A stretch of DNA of 64,000 nucleotides from Myxococcales bacterium (GTDB lineage: Bacteria > Myxococcota_A > Bradymonadia > REDH01). Made by a program: the position numbers and the translations under genes. Below are positions 1-8,540 of the stretch, in pieces; within the stretch, counting starts at the first letter, position 1, and each line of letters starts with the position of its first letter. The stretch covers positions 55,006-119,005 of the forward strand of contig JACKDJ010000011.1 of NCBI GenBank assembly GCA_020633625.1, in the 5' to 3' direction. The notes under the pieces are model-generated. The model did no database searches. It saw only the letters and a list, made by a program, of their open reading frames with translations, and was not told the origin of the DNA.

Positions 1-183
1 ATCGACGGTGACGGTCCCGGCAGTGGGCTCCAGGAACCCCGTCATCATCTTCATCATCGTCGTCTTGCCGGCGCCATTGTGACCGAGCAGGCCGACGATC
101 TGGCCGTCCCCGATCGACAGCGAGACGCTGTCGACCGCGACGGTCGCCCCATACTTCCTGGAGAGACTGCGGATCTCGATCAT
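1..183 (-). CDS. ABC transporter ATP-binding protein, N-terminal fragment
   Basis: The first 61 codons of an ABC ATPase are visible; the rest lies beyond the left edge. The peptide begins MIEIRSLSRKYG and has a complete Walker A motif, GHNGAGKT (residues 34-41), followed by MMKMMTGFLEPTAGTV, the usual arrangement in exporters of the gliding-motility/antibiotic (GldA, CcmA) type. The ATG is preceded by AAGGAG at a good distance, which fixes the start. The permease partner is not in view. The subfamily cannot be named from this fragment. The ABC ATPase assignment itself is firm. Confidence 0.9.
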   Translation of the reverse strand, partial: MIEIRSLSRKYGATVAVDSVSLSIGDGQIVGLLGHNGAGKTTMMKMMTGFLEPTAGTVTVD

Positions 184-333
184 GACGACTCCTTCTTGGG
201 TCGAACGGGCTGGATCTCTCGGGCCCGGGTGGGATGGGAGCCCACCGCGGCCCCTCCCAACGCTAGCCATGACAGCCTTATTTCCCAGAACGCGCGCGTC
301 TGCCAGCGCAGCCGGCCTGAGCTGGTCTGGTGG

Positions 334-495
334 CGGTCGCACTACCCTCGGGACGGGGGGCGCAGGGGCGGTCTCATTACCTTCGGGAAGGCGGCGCGGC
401 GCCGGTTTCACTACCTTCGGGAAGGCGGTGCGGCGCCGGTTTCACTACCTTCGGGAAGGCGGCGCGGCGCCGGTTTCGTTACCTTCGGGAAGGGG
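334..495. repeat. 34-bp tandem repeat array (about 4.7 copies)
   Basis: Units begin at 334 (degenerate), 369, 403, 437 and 471 with a period of exactly 34 bp between the last four. The unit starts CGGTTTCACTACCTTCGGGA and ends AGGCGGCGCGGCGC. Each unit contains a small hairpin (CCTT-CGGG-AAGG) and a GC-rich palindromic tail (GGCGCGGCGCC). The last copy carries the TAA stop of the mobA-like gene, so the array runs into its 3' end. The remaining sequence from 184 to 333 shows no gene; it holds the promoter side of the ABC ATPase gene. Confidence 0.9.
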
Positions 496-1123
496 ACAGA
501 CCGCGCAGTTTGGCGAGCTCCTCGGGGGTGTTCGCCGACGCGAGCGCGGGCGCTAGCGCCGCTGGTGGCGCCTCCCAGTGCGCGCCGGCATCGTCGGCGG
601 CGCGTGTCAGGCTGTGGCCGTGGTTGCGCCGGACGCGTGACGCTTCGGCGGTCGCGAAGAAGGCGCGGCGGTAGAGCGCGAACGTTGGGAGCGGTCGATC
701 CAGCATGGCCCCGACCACGGCCGAGTCGGGCCGAGCGGCCGCGACTCGGAGTAGCCACTCCACGGCGTCGGACGTGAGGGCCGGGTGGTCGCAGGCGACG
801 ACGAACAGGTCGGCCGCGGGCTCGGCGCGCGCCGCGGAGAGAATCCCGGCCAGCGGTCCCGTCTTCGCGAGGTCTGGGAGATCCGAGAGCCAGGCTCCGC
901 TGCCGCAGCCTGGGATCGCATCGGCCGGCGCGCGCCCCGCGAACAGGATCGACATGCGGGCGCCGCGGAGCGCGTCGGCGACGAGTCCCGCCCAAGGCCG
1001 CCCGCGGAGAGTCATCGCCGCCTTGTCGGTGCCCATGCGAGAGCTCGCGCCCCCGACCAGCACGACGCCCACAGCGGGGCGGGGCGCGGCAGCGCCGGGG
1101 TCGGCTCTCGGGGCGTGCGTCAC
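479..1123 (-). CDS. mobA: MobA-like molybdenum cofactor nucleotidyltransferase
   Basis: A 214-residue protein of the NTP-transferase (MobA/MocA) family, which attaches a nucleotide to molybdopterin in the cytoplasm. The N-terminal nucleotide-binding motif LVGGASSRMGTDKAA (about residues 22-36) is the family signature, and the VVACDHPAL motif supplies the metal-binding Asp. The family is normally about 190-220 residues, so the length fits. The start is a GTG with GGAGG seven bases upstream; no ATG in frame is as good. The final residues (LSPSRR) and the stop codon lie inside the 34-bp repeat array, so the C-terminus has probably been altered by repeat expansion. No other molybdenum gene is nearby, so a MocA-like cytidylyl role remains possible. 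Confidence 0.85.
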   Translation of the reverse strand: MTHAPRADPGAAAPRPAVGVVLVGGASSRMGTDKAAMTLRGRPWAGLVADALRGARMSILFAGRAPADAIPGCGSGAWLSDLPDLAKTGPLAGILSAARAEPAADLFVVACDHPALTSDAVEWLLRVAAARPDSAVVGAMLDRPLPTFALYRRAFFATAEASRVRRNHGHSLTRAADDAGAHWEAPPAALAPALASANTPEELAKLRGLSPSRR

Positions 1124-1291
1124 GCGAGACCTCCGTTCTGGTCGGGCGCGCTCGCGTCTGCCGGAGCGGCCGTTCGGTCGCGGACGCGTTCGTGCCGCGC
1201 GTCCGGTGTCTAGCGCGGGCTCCCGGCCGTTACCACTGGCGACGCATCGGGCTCCCGTGTAGCGTGCGGCGACTCTCGCTCCGGTTGGGCA

Positions 1292-4066
1292 ATGTCTGCG
1301 CGCAAATGGATCTTCAGCCTGTCCCTTGTCGGCGCCGTTGCGGCCGGATGTGGCGCAGATGAGGAACACCGTGCGGACGCGGGCCCGACGACCGACACCG
1401 GCGACGGCGACGTCGACGGCGGCGCCGACGCGACCGATACGGCCGATGCAGCCGACGGGACTGACGTCGGGGACGACGGGGACACCACGGCGGACGGGAC
1501 CGGGGACGCCGCGGCAGACATCGACGCCACAGAGACAACTGATGCCGGCCCTGGAGCCTGCCGGCCGTCGGACCCGTCGACGCCCGAGGCGCACGCGGTG
1601 GGAGCGTGGACGGTTTGGGTGGACCCGTCGGACGGGGCGTGGTCGGTCGGCCACGATGCGCCGACTCTCTCGGCGCCGCCGGCGTGCGTCGATGGCGTGG
1701 CGAGCGTGCGGATCTCGACCGGGTATCCGGAGACGCAGAACGAGTTCGGTGCTTTCCGGTTCCGAACCGGCACACGCCTGTCGACGCTGGCGTGGAACGA
1801 CGTGGCGGGAGCCCCGGAGATCAGCGTCTCTTCGGACGGGGTGGCGCTCGCGTACAGCACGCTCGGCGGCAACGGGGTCGAGCTCCGGTTCAGCGCGGAC
1901 GGAGAGAACCTGCGTGTGGAGTTGGCGAGCGCCGACGCGGTGGTCACCGGTGGCAGCGTCGCGCTGCGAGCGGGCGGAAGCGAGGCGTTCTTCGGGCTCG
2001 GCAGCCAGGCGACCGGGATGAACCTGCGGGGTCGCAGCTTTCCGCTCTGGACCCAGGAGCAAGGGAACGGCAAGCCGGAGGACCCGATCGCCTGGCCCCT
2101 GCAGAACTCGCCCGAGGCGGCGTACGCGCCGGCCGGCGTGTGGTACTCCTCAGCGGGGTATGCGGCGATCGTCACGCACGACGCGTACAGCGAGCTCGAC
2201 CTGCGGACCGACACGCCCAGCCTGACGTCGATCGGCGCGCTCCCGGGGTTCGTCCTGGTCGAGGGCGAGACCCCGAAGGAGCGGCTCGCGGCGATCACGG
2301 AGTACACCGGGCGCCCCACCCTGCCCCCAGCGTGGGTGCTCGCGCCGTGGAACGACGCGGTTGGGGGACCGACGCGGCTCCACGCCGTCGCGGAGCTGCT
2401 CCGGAGCGAGGGGATCCCGTCGTCGGCGATCTGGAGCGAGGACTGGATCGGCGGCGAGCAGTCGGGCACCGGGTATCGGCTCAGCTACGCGTGGGAGTGG
2501 TCCCCCGAGCAGTACCCGGACCTCGCTGGTGACATCGAGTGGCTCCACGCGCGCGGGTTCGCGTTCCTGGCGTACTTCAACCCGTTCGTCCCCTCGACCA
2601 CGCGCATGTGGACAGAGGGCAACGACCAAGGGTTCTTGGCGGCGCGAGCCGATGGCACCGTCCGTACGATCGTAGACCCGGCGTTCCGCACAGCCGGGCT
2701 CGTCGAACTGACGAACCCCGACGCCGTCGAGTGGGTTCGCGACTACATGCAGGGCGCCGCCGAGGAGCTCGGGATCGACGGGTGGATGTGTGACTTCTCG
2801 GAGTGGTACCCGGTCGACGCGGCGCCAGTGGACGGCTCCTCTGCGTGGACGGTTCACAACCGCTACCCGCTGCTTTGGCAAGCCGCGAATCGGGACGCGC
2901 TCGCGCGGGCCCACGCGGACTCGGAGGGGGACTGGACGTTCTTCTCGCGTGCAGGCTGGGCGTCGGTGAACGGCGGCGCCGGGGCGATCTCGCCGGTCCA
3001 CTGGGCCGGCGACCAGAACACAGACTGGGGCAACGACGACGGCATCCCGACGGTCCCGCGGATCGGCGCGAATCTCGGCCTCACCGGGGTGACGCTGTTT
3101 GGTTCGGACGTGGCGGGCTACAACTCCGTCGGTCGACCAAACACGACGAAGGAGTTGTTCTACCGCTGGACCGCGCTGGGCGCGTTCTCGCCAGTGATGC
3201 GGACGCACCACGGGTCCGACGAGTGTGGAAACTGGTCGTTCGACCGCGACGCCGAGTCGCTGGACCACTACCGGCGCTACGCGCGCATCCACACGCTGCT
3301 GTTCCCGTACCTCTGGAGCGCGGTCGAAGAGGCTAGCGCGCTCGGGCTTCCGGTGCTGCGCCACGTGTACTTGGTCGAGCCCGACGCGGCGCCCCTGTGG
3401 GCGGAGGGCGTAGACGAGTTCTTCCTTGGCGACGACTTGCTCGTCGCGGCCGTGCTGGCGGAGGGCGCGACGTCGCGGGCCGCGGTCCTCCCCTCGGCCG
3501 GATGGTGGCCGCTGTTTGGCGACGCTCCGCTCGAAGCGACAGCCGACACGGACGGCACCGTGAGACTCGACGCAGACGCGCCAGCGACCGAGATCCCCGT
3601 CTTCGTGCGGCCCGGTACCATCCTCGAGCTGCTCGAGTCCGCGCCGGACACGTTCTTCGGGGAGCCAACCGACGAGTCGTCGACATCACTCCTCGACGTC
3701 ACCGGTCGGCGCCTGGCGCTCTACCCTGCCGCCGACGGGAGCGCGGCGAGCGCCGCGGGCGACGTAGAGTTCACAGCCACCGGCTGGACCACAACCGGAT
3801 GGACTCGCCCGAGCATCGAGGGGATCGAGATCCCCGACTGCGACCCTCTCGGCGCCCCCTGCCTCGATCGCACGTCCGGGTCCGTCTTGGTCCAGGGCGA
3901 CGCGACGATCGACGACAGCGGCGACCGCTCGGTGTCGATCGTTGGTGGGTCGAGCGAGACTCTCTGGCGAGTCGGCTTCGCGGGCGCAGCGTGGGGAGCG
4001 GTTCGCGACGTCCCCGCGACCCCCGACCTGGCCGCCGTCGTTCCGCCTCCTTGTAGCTCCCGCTAG
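1292..4066 (+). CDS. Secreted GH31 glycosidase lipoprotein, sulfoquinovosidase-like
   Basis: A 924-residue lipoprotein with lipobox AAGC near residue 20, followed by an Asp/Thr/Gly-rich linker (about 21-85) and then a glycoside hydrolase family 31 catalytic module. The nucleophile motif is GWMCDFSEW (Asp501) and the acid/base motif is WAGDQNTDW (Asp574). This DQNxDW form and the EDW/GYR/YPDL spacing resemble E. coli YihQ sulfoquinovosidase rather than alpha-glucosidases. From recalled YihQ-type alignments, the sulfonate pocket keeps Glu383, Arg396 and Tyr610, but the pocket Trp is Tyr399 and the first pocket Gln/Lys is lost. Specificity may therefore differ. It probably acts on the cell surface on alpha-linked sugars or sulfosugars. 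It is divergent from mobA, with 168 bp between the starts. Confidence 0.88.
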   Translation: MSARKWIFSLSLVGAVAAGCGADEEHRADAGPTTDTGDGDVDGGADATDTADAADGTDVGDDGDTTADGTGDAAADIDATETTDAGPGACRPSDPSTPEAHAVGAWTVWVDPSDGAWSVGHDAPTLSAPPACVDGVASVRISTGYPETQNEFGAFRFRTGTRLSTLAWNDVAGAPEISVSSDGVALAYSTLGGNGVELRFSADGENLRVELASADAVVTGGSVALRAGGSEAFFGLGSQATGMNLRGRSFPLWTQEQGNGKPEDPIAWPLQNSPEAAYAPAGVWYSSAGYAAIVTHDAYSELDLRTDTPSLTSIGALPGFVLVEGETPKERLAAITEYTGRPTLPPAWVLAPWNDAVGGPTRLHAVAELLRSEGIPSSAIWSEDWIGGEQSGTGYRLSYAWEWSPEQYPDLAGDIEWLHARGFAFLAYFNPFVPSTTRMWTEGNDQGFLAARADGTVRTIVDPAFRTAGLVELTNPDAVEWVRDYMQGAAEELGIDGWMCDFSEWYPVDAAPVDGSSAWTVHNRYPLLWQAANRDALARAHADSEGDWTFFSRAGWASVNGGAGAISPVHWAGDQNTDWGNDDGIPTVPRIGANLGLTGVTLFGSDVAGYNSVGRPNTTKELFYRWTALGAFSPVMRTHHGSDECGNWSFDRDAESLDHYRRYARIHTLLFPYLWSAVEEASALGLPVLRHVYLVEPDAAPLWAEGVDEFFLGDDLLVAAVLAEGATSRAAVLPSAGWWPLFGDAPLEATADTDGTVRLDADAPATEIPVFVRPGTILELLESAPDTFFGEPTDESSTSLLDVTGRRLALYPAADGSAASAAGDVEFTATGWTTTGWTRPSIEGIEIPDCDPLGAPCLDRTSGSVLVQGDATIDDSGDRSVSIVGGSSETLWRVGFAGAAWGAVRDVPATPDLAAVVPPPCSSR

Positions 4067-4104
4067 CGCAGTCGCGCAGCCGGCGGGGAAACCGAGCGTC
4101 ACCC

Positions 4105-7068
4105 ATGCGAACCCACCTCTGGGCCCTCTGTCTCGCTTCGACTCTTCTGGCGGCGTGCGCGCGGACGGGCCTCGACGGCCCGTCCGACATCCGTGGTTCC
4201 GACGCGGGCAGCGGAACTGACGGCACCGGAGACACCAGCGGCGACACCAGTCGCGACGTGGACCGCGACGCGGACCGCGATAGCGGCGATGGCGACGGGG
4301 GCCCGACCGACACCTCGGGGCGCGACACTGACACCGACTCCTCGGGCCGCGACGTGGACACTGACGGCACGTCGCGCGACGTCGACGCTGATCTGCGGGA
4401 TGCCGACGGCGGCGGCGACCCCGACACAGGCGACGCGGACACGAACGTCCGGGACATCGATGGCGACTCGAGTACCGATACCGGCGACGACACCGGGATC
4501 GTCGCGAACGCGTGCGGTGGCTACTCGCCGCTCCTCCTCGACGGCGCTCCCGCAACGGTCGGCCGGCCGTGTGGCGCCTGTGGCGAAGGGCGCGTCGTCT
4601 GCACGGGACCCGAGTCGATCGCCTGCGTGGGCGATAGCGCCAACGCCTGCGGGGGCTGCCGCGAGCTCGTCGGCGATGCTCCCGGCACGGTCTGCGGCGC
4701 CTGCGGTGTGGTGGGCTGTGGGCGCGATCTCAACAGCGTCGAGTGTGTGGAGCCGGAAGCCTGCGCAGAGCCGCTGTCGACGGTCTGGAAGCTGCTCCCG
4801 TCGGACGCGTTCGGCGGGGACGCCGCCGCAAGCGACTCGTTCTCGCGGTCGCTCGCGTTTCTCGACGGGTATGTCTTGGTGGGCACCGACAAAGACGAAG
4901 AGCGCGGCGACAACACGGGCGCGGTCTTCGTGTTCGAGAAGCGCTCCGCGAGCAGCTTCGTCCACGTCGAGACGGTTCGGGCTCCCGGCGCGGTTACGCT
5001 ACGGGAGCGATTTGGGGCGTCGCTCGCGGCGGCCTCCGACGTTCTCGTCGTCGGCGCTCCCGACTCGTCGCGGTTCGCGGGGGAGGCGGGAGCGGCGTTC
5101 GTGTTCGTTCGGTCCGACGATGGGACGGCCTGGACTCCGTCGAGGATCCTCGCGCCGCCCTCGCCGTCTGCCGGCGCTCACTTCGCGACATCGATCGCGC
5201 TGACGGACGCGTGGCTCGCGATCGGATCGCTCGACGACGACGAGACGCTGGGCTCGGTCGCCGTCTATCCGCGGACTGGCACACGCTTTGGCGACCCGCT
5301 GGTCCTGACCCCGCCGTCCGGCCTCCGCGGCTTCGGGGCAGCCGTGGCCATCGGTGACGGGACGCTGTTCGTCGGTGCGCCGCGCACGGCGCGTTCGACC
5401 GACGCCGAGTCGTTCGGGTTCGGCAGCGTCGCCGCGTACCGGTTGGGCGCGGGTTCGACGAGCGCGGTGGCGATGGACCTCCCGCCGATCACGACGGCCT
5501 CCAGCTTTGGTGCCGCCCTCGCGTTTGGCGATGGCAAGCTCGTCGTGGGGGCCGAGGGCGATGACGAGGGCGGCGCGGATACCGGGTCGGCGTACGTCTT
5601 CGAGGTCGCCGGGGGCCGCTGGTCGGTCACGCAGCGGCTGCGCCCGTCGACGGTGGCGGTCGGCGCGCGCTTCGGGGTTGCGGTGGCGATCGATAGCACG
5701 CGCGTCGTTGTCGGCGCGTACCGCGAAAACCGGTCGGTCGGGCGGTCGGGGGCCGTGTATGTCTTCGAGCCCGGGAGCGCCGGTTGGACAGAGACGGCGG
5801 CGCTCGACCCTGGCGCCTCGGTCCCAGCCGCGCGGCTGGGCTACTCGCTGGCGCTGGCGGACGGGCTCATCTTCGGTGGCGCGATCGACGACCCGACGGC
5901 GGGGATCGGGGCCGGCGCCGTCTACGTGTTTGGGCTGGCCGGACGCCGCTGGGAGACACGCGCGGTGCTGACGTCGCCTCGGTCCGTCGCGGGCGACGCG
6001 TTCGGGACCGCCGCGGAGATGACGTCGACGTCGATCGTAATCGGCGCACCGCTGGCGGACGGTTCCGTGGCAAATGACGGAGCGGTCCACGTGTTTCGGC
6101 GGTCACCCACCGGGTGGGAGTTCCGACAGCTCATCCTCGCCGAGACGCCAGAGGCCGAGGCTCAGCTCGGCGCGGCGCTCGCGGTCAGCGAAGAGTGGCT
6201 GGTCGTCGGCGCGCCCGGGGCAGATGGTGGACGCGGCGCCGCCCTGGTGTTCCGCTTGAACCGCGCCGGAGACTGGGAACAGGACAGTGTCATCTCCGCG
6301 CCCGACGGAGTCGCGGCGGTCGGATTTGGAGCCGTCGTCGCGCAGTCTACGGAGTGGCTGTTGATCGGGGCGCGCCAGAACCCGGGCGCGGGCTCGTCGC
6401 CGGGCGTTTGGACGTATCGTCGCGTCGGCAGCCGCTGGAGTCCAACCGGCTGGCTCGCCGCGCCCGACACGACCCCGGGCGCCCCCTTCGCGGCGGCGGT
6501 AGACGGGTCGAACGCGGCGCTGGGGGCGGCGGGCGGCGGGGCCAACCACGGACGCGTCGACCTGTTCTCGCGATCCGCCCTGGGGTCGTGGGGCCTCCTG
6601 GTTGCCGACGTGGGCGGGAACATCGGCGACCAGTATGGCGCGTCGGTAGCGCTCGGGTCGGCGGGGTCGTCCGTGCGAGTCGCCGCCGGTGCGCCCGCGG
6701 CTCGCGGCAACGGCACGGTCGACACGTGGATCCAAGCGCCAGCGACCTGCTGCTTGCAGACGCTGCGGGGGACCGTCTCCGGCGGGCGCTTCGGTGCCGC
6801 GGTCGACGCGGAGCAGTCGATGGTTGTGGTCGGAGAGCCGGGCGGTTCGGAGGGCTGGGGCGACCTGCACGTGTTCGCCCTCGTGGAGGGCGCCCCGGCA
6901 AGCGCGCCGCTCGGCCTCCTCGAGACTCTGGCCGACGCCCGGGGCTCGGTCGGCGCAGAGCTCGGCGCGGTCGTTGGGATCGGATCCGGCGGCGCGCGAG
7001 TCTCGGGAGGTGCTCCGGGCGACGACGAGGCCGCGCCGGGGGCCGGCGCGGTCCTCGTCTACGAGTAG
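4105..7068 (+). CDS. FG-GAP/integrin-alpha-type propeller lipoprotein
   Basis: A 987-residue lipoprotein (lipobox LAAC near residue 14) with an unusually long acidic linker, about 100 residues of repeated GD, RD, TD and SD pairs. A Cys-rich segment follows (CGACGEGRVVC, ACGGCREL, VCGACGVVGC, about residues 135-220). The rest is many copies of a roughly 55-residue unit with FGAALAFGDGKLVVGAEGDD-like cores and VYVFE strands, the pattern of FG-GAP beta-propellers. Such proteins usually bind ligands or other cells at the surface; no catalytic residues are seen. It follows the GH31 gene by 38 bp in the same direction, so co-transcription is likely. The ligand is unknown. Confidence 0.85.
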   Translation: MRTHLWALCLASTLLAACARTGLDGPSDIRGSDAGSGTDGTGDTSGDTSRDVDRDADRDSGDGDGGPTDTSGRDTDTDSSGRDVDTDGTSRDVDADLRDADGGGDPDTGDADTNVRDIDGDSSTDTGDDTGIVANACGGYSPLLLDGAPATVGRPCGACGEGRVVCTGPESIACVGDSANACGGCRELVGDAPGTVCGACGVVGCGRDLNSVECVEPEACAEPLSTVWKLLPSDAFGGDAAASDSFSRSLAFLDGYVLVGTDKDEERGDNTGAVFVFEKRSASSFVHVETVRAPGAVTLRERFGASLAAASDVLVVGAPDSSRFAGEAGAAFVFVRSDDGTAWTPSRILAPPSPSAGAHFATSIALTDAWLAIGSLDDDETLGSVAVYPRTGTRFGDPLVLTPPSGLRGFGAAVAIGDGTLFVGAPRTARSTDAESFGFGSVAAYRLGAGSTSAVAMDLPPITTASSFGAALAFGDGKLVVGAEGDDEGGADTGSAYVFEVAGGRWSVTQRLRPSTVAVGARFGVAVAIDSTRVVVGAYRENRSVGRSGAVYVFEPGSAGWTETAALDPGASVPAARLGYSLALADGLIFGGAIDDPTAGIGAGAVYVFGLAGRRWETRAVLTSPRSVAGDAFGTAAEMTSTSIVIGAPLADGSVANDGAVHVFRRSPTGWEFRQLILAETPEAEAQLGAALAVSEEWLVVGAPGADGGRGAALVFRLNRAGDWEQDSVISAPDGVAAVGFGAVVAQSTEWLLIGARQNPGAGSSPGVWTYRRVGSRWSPTGWLAAPDTTPGAPFAAAVDGSNAALGAAGGGANHGRVDLFSRSALGSWGLLVADVGGNIGDQYGASVALGSAGSSVRVAAGAPAARGNGTVDTWIQAPATCCLQTLRGTVSGGRFGAAVDAEQSMVVVGEPGGSEGWGDLHVFALVEGAPASAPLGLLETLADARGSVGAELGAVVGIGSGGARVSGGAPGDDEAAPGAGAVLVYE

Positions 7069-7078
7069 CGCAGCGGCG

Positions 7079-7657
7079 CTAGGGTCGGTCGGCCTCGCTC
7101 AGCACACCGTCGCCGTTGCGGTCGAGCTCGTCGAAGTGAGCGCCCACACCGCTCAGGAACTCGTCGCGGGTGACCGTGCCGTCGCCATCGGCGTCGAGGC
7201 GTTCGAGGCGCTCCGGGGGTGGGCCTCCGTGGCCGTGGCCGCGTGCGGGGCGCTCGTCGGACGAGAGGAACCCGTCGCCGTCGGCGTCGAGCTCGGCGAA
7301 CCTCGCGGCGACCATCGCGTCTCGCTCGTCGTCGGAGAGCGTGCCGTCGCCATCGGCATCGAAGCGCGCGAGGCCGCACTCCCCGCCGGGCGATGGACCG
7401 TGGCCGGCCCCACGCCCGCGGCCCGCGCCCGCGCTATCGGGCCCCTCGCGGCCGTCGGGGCCGTGGGCCCCACCGGGACCGCCGCGCCGGTGCGCGCCTT
7501 CGACGAACTCGTCGAGCGAGATCAGCCCGTCGCCGTCGGTGTCGACGCGGTCGAAGCCACCATCCGGCGGGGGCCCGGCTGCCCGGTCCTGGGCGGCGAG
7601 CGGGAGCGCCGCAACGGCGGCGAAGGTGAGAAACAGTCCGGTAGCGAGCTTCTTCAT
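7079..7657 (-). CDS. Exported EF-hand calcium-binding protein
   Basis: A 192-residue protein with an N-terminal signal peptide (MKKLATGLFLTFAAVAALPL, cleavage after AAQ or similar). It has five EF-hand loops of the form DxDGDGxxxxxE: DTDGDGLISLDE, DADGDGTLSDDE, DADGDGFLSSDE, DADGDGTVTRDE and DRNGDGVLSEAD. A Gly/His-rich stretch separates loops 1 and 2. It should bind calcium in the periplasm. AGAGGG lies just upstream of the ATG; the reading frame continues further upstream but without a ribosome site. It is divergent from the response regulator gene, the arrangement seen for cpxP next to cpxRA, and may be a target or sensor partner of that system (inference). Confidence 0.88.
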   Translation of the reverse strand: MKKLATGLFLTFAAVAALPLAAQDRAAGPPPDGGFDRVDTDGDGLISLDEFVEGAHRRGGPGGAHGPDGREGPDSAGAGRGRGAGHGPSPGGECGLARFDADGDGTLSDDERDAMVAARFAELDADGDGFLSSDERPARGHGHGGPPPERLERLDADGDGTVTRDEFLSGVGAHFDELDRNGDGVLSEADRP

Positions 7658-7741
7658 TGTGCCCTCTTGGGGTCTTCGGTGGGCTCCATCGCCCACGTAC
7701 TCAACTGTAGCGACGCGCTGGCGCACGTCTGTTGAGGGCGG

Positions 7742-7756
7742 GTAAACGGCACGTAA
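7742..7756 (+). promoter_or_regulatory. CpxR-like response-regulator box
   Basis: GTAAA, six bases, then GTAA, in the 160-bp gap between the divergent EF-hand gene and the response regulator gene. This matches the CpxR consensus GTAAA-N(4-8)-GTAAA except for the last base. It lies 62 bp upstream of the regulator start and 85 bp upstream of the EF-hand start, so it could serve either promoter. The assignment rests on one site and consensus similarity only. Confidence 0.45.
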
Positions 7757-7817
7757 CAGTTCGTGAACGCGGGGCCGCGCCGTTGACTCCGCCCGGGCGG
7801 CTGAGGAGAGTGCCGGC

Positions 7818-8540
7818 ATGACGATGCCATCACAGGCCGAGCTCGACCCCGCGAGTGTGCGAGTGCTCGTGGTCGAGGACGACCTCGAGCTCGCGGAGCT
7901 CGTGGTCGCGCGCTTGCGGCGCGAAGGGTTCGACGTGAGCCACGCCGCGGACGGGGCCTCGGCGCGCGACCGGATCCTGGTAGAGCACCCCGACGTCGTC
8001 GTGCTCGACGCGATGTTGCCGGGCCTCGACGGCTTCGGCGTCTGCCGGGCCGTGCGCCCGACCTTCGCCGGCGGGATCCTGATGCTGACGGCGCTCGACG
8101 ACGACGTGGATCAGGTACTTGGCCTGGAGCTCGGTGCGGACGACTACGCCGTCAAGCCCGTGTCGCCTCGGGTACTGGTCGCGCGGGTCCGCGCGCTGGC
8201 TCGCCGTGCACGTCCACCGGCGACCGCGCGCGCGACGCTCCGGATCGGTCCGCTCGAGGTGGATCCCCGTCGACGCGAGGTTGCTGTCGACGGCCAGCCC
8301 GTCGACGTGACGACAGCCGAGTTCGACCTCCTCTGGTATCTGGCGGAGCGTGCCGGGACAGTGGTCTCTCGGGAGGACCTGTACCGAGACCTTCACGGCG
8401 TGCGGTACGACGGCATCGACCGGGGCGTCGACGTGCACGTGTCGCGGCTGCGGCAGAAGCTGGGCGACGACCCGCGGGCGCCGCGGTTCCTAAAGACCGT
8501 CCGCGGCGCCGGCTACCTGCTCACACCAGGGTCGCCGTGA
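7818..8540 (+). CDS. OmpR/PhoB-family response regulator
   Basis: A 240-residue two-component DNA-binding regulator. The receiver domain has the acidic pair at Glu20-Asp22, the phosphorylation site Asp64 (VVLDAMLPG), Thr91 and Lys113 (YAVKP). A linker is followed by a C-terminal winged helix (TTAEFDLLWYLAERAG, VDVHVSRLRQKLGD, KTVRGAGYLL), typical of the RstA/CpxR/OmpR group. Its stop overlaps the start of the downstream histidine kinase (GTGA), so the two are translationally coupled. A CpxR-like box in front of the gene suggests autoregulation (inference). Confidence 0.95.
   Translation: MTMPSQAELDPASVRVLVVEDDLELAELVVARLRREGFDVSHAADGASARDRILVEHPDVVVLDAMLPGLDGFGVCRAVRPTFAGGILMLTALDDDVDQVLGLELGADDYAVKPVSPRVLVARVRALARRARPPATARATLRIGPLEVDPRRREVAVDGQPVDVTTAEFDLLWYLAERAGTVVSREDLYRDLHGVRYDGIDRGVDVHVSRLRQKLGDDPRAPRFLKTVRGAGYLLTPGSP

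Noticed and set aside
334..495. CRISPR array
   Set aside because: The units are directly adjacent with no spacers and there is no cas gene in the window.
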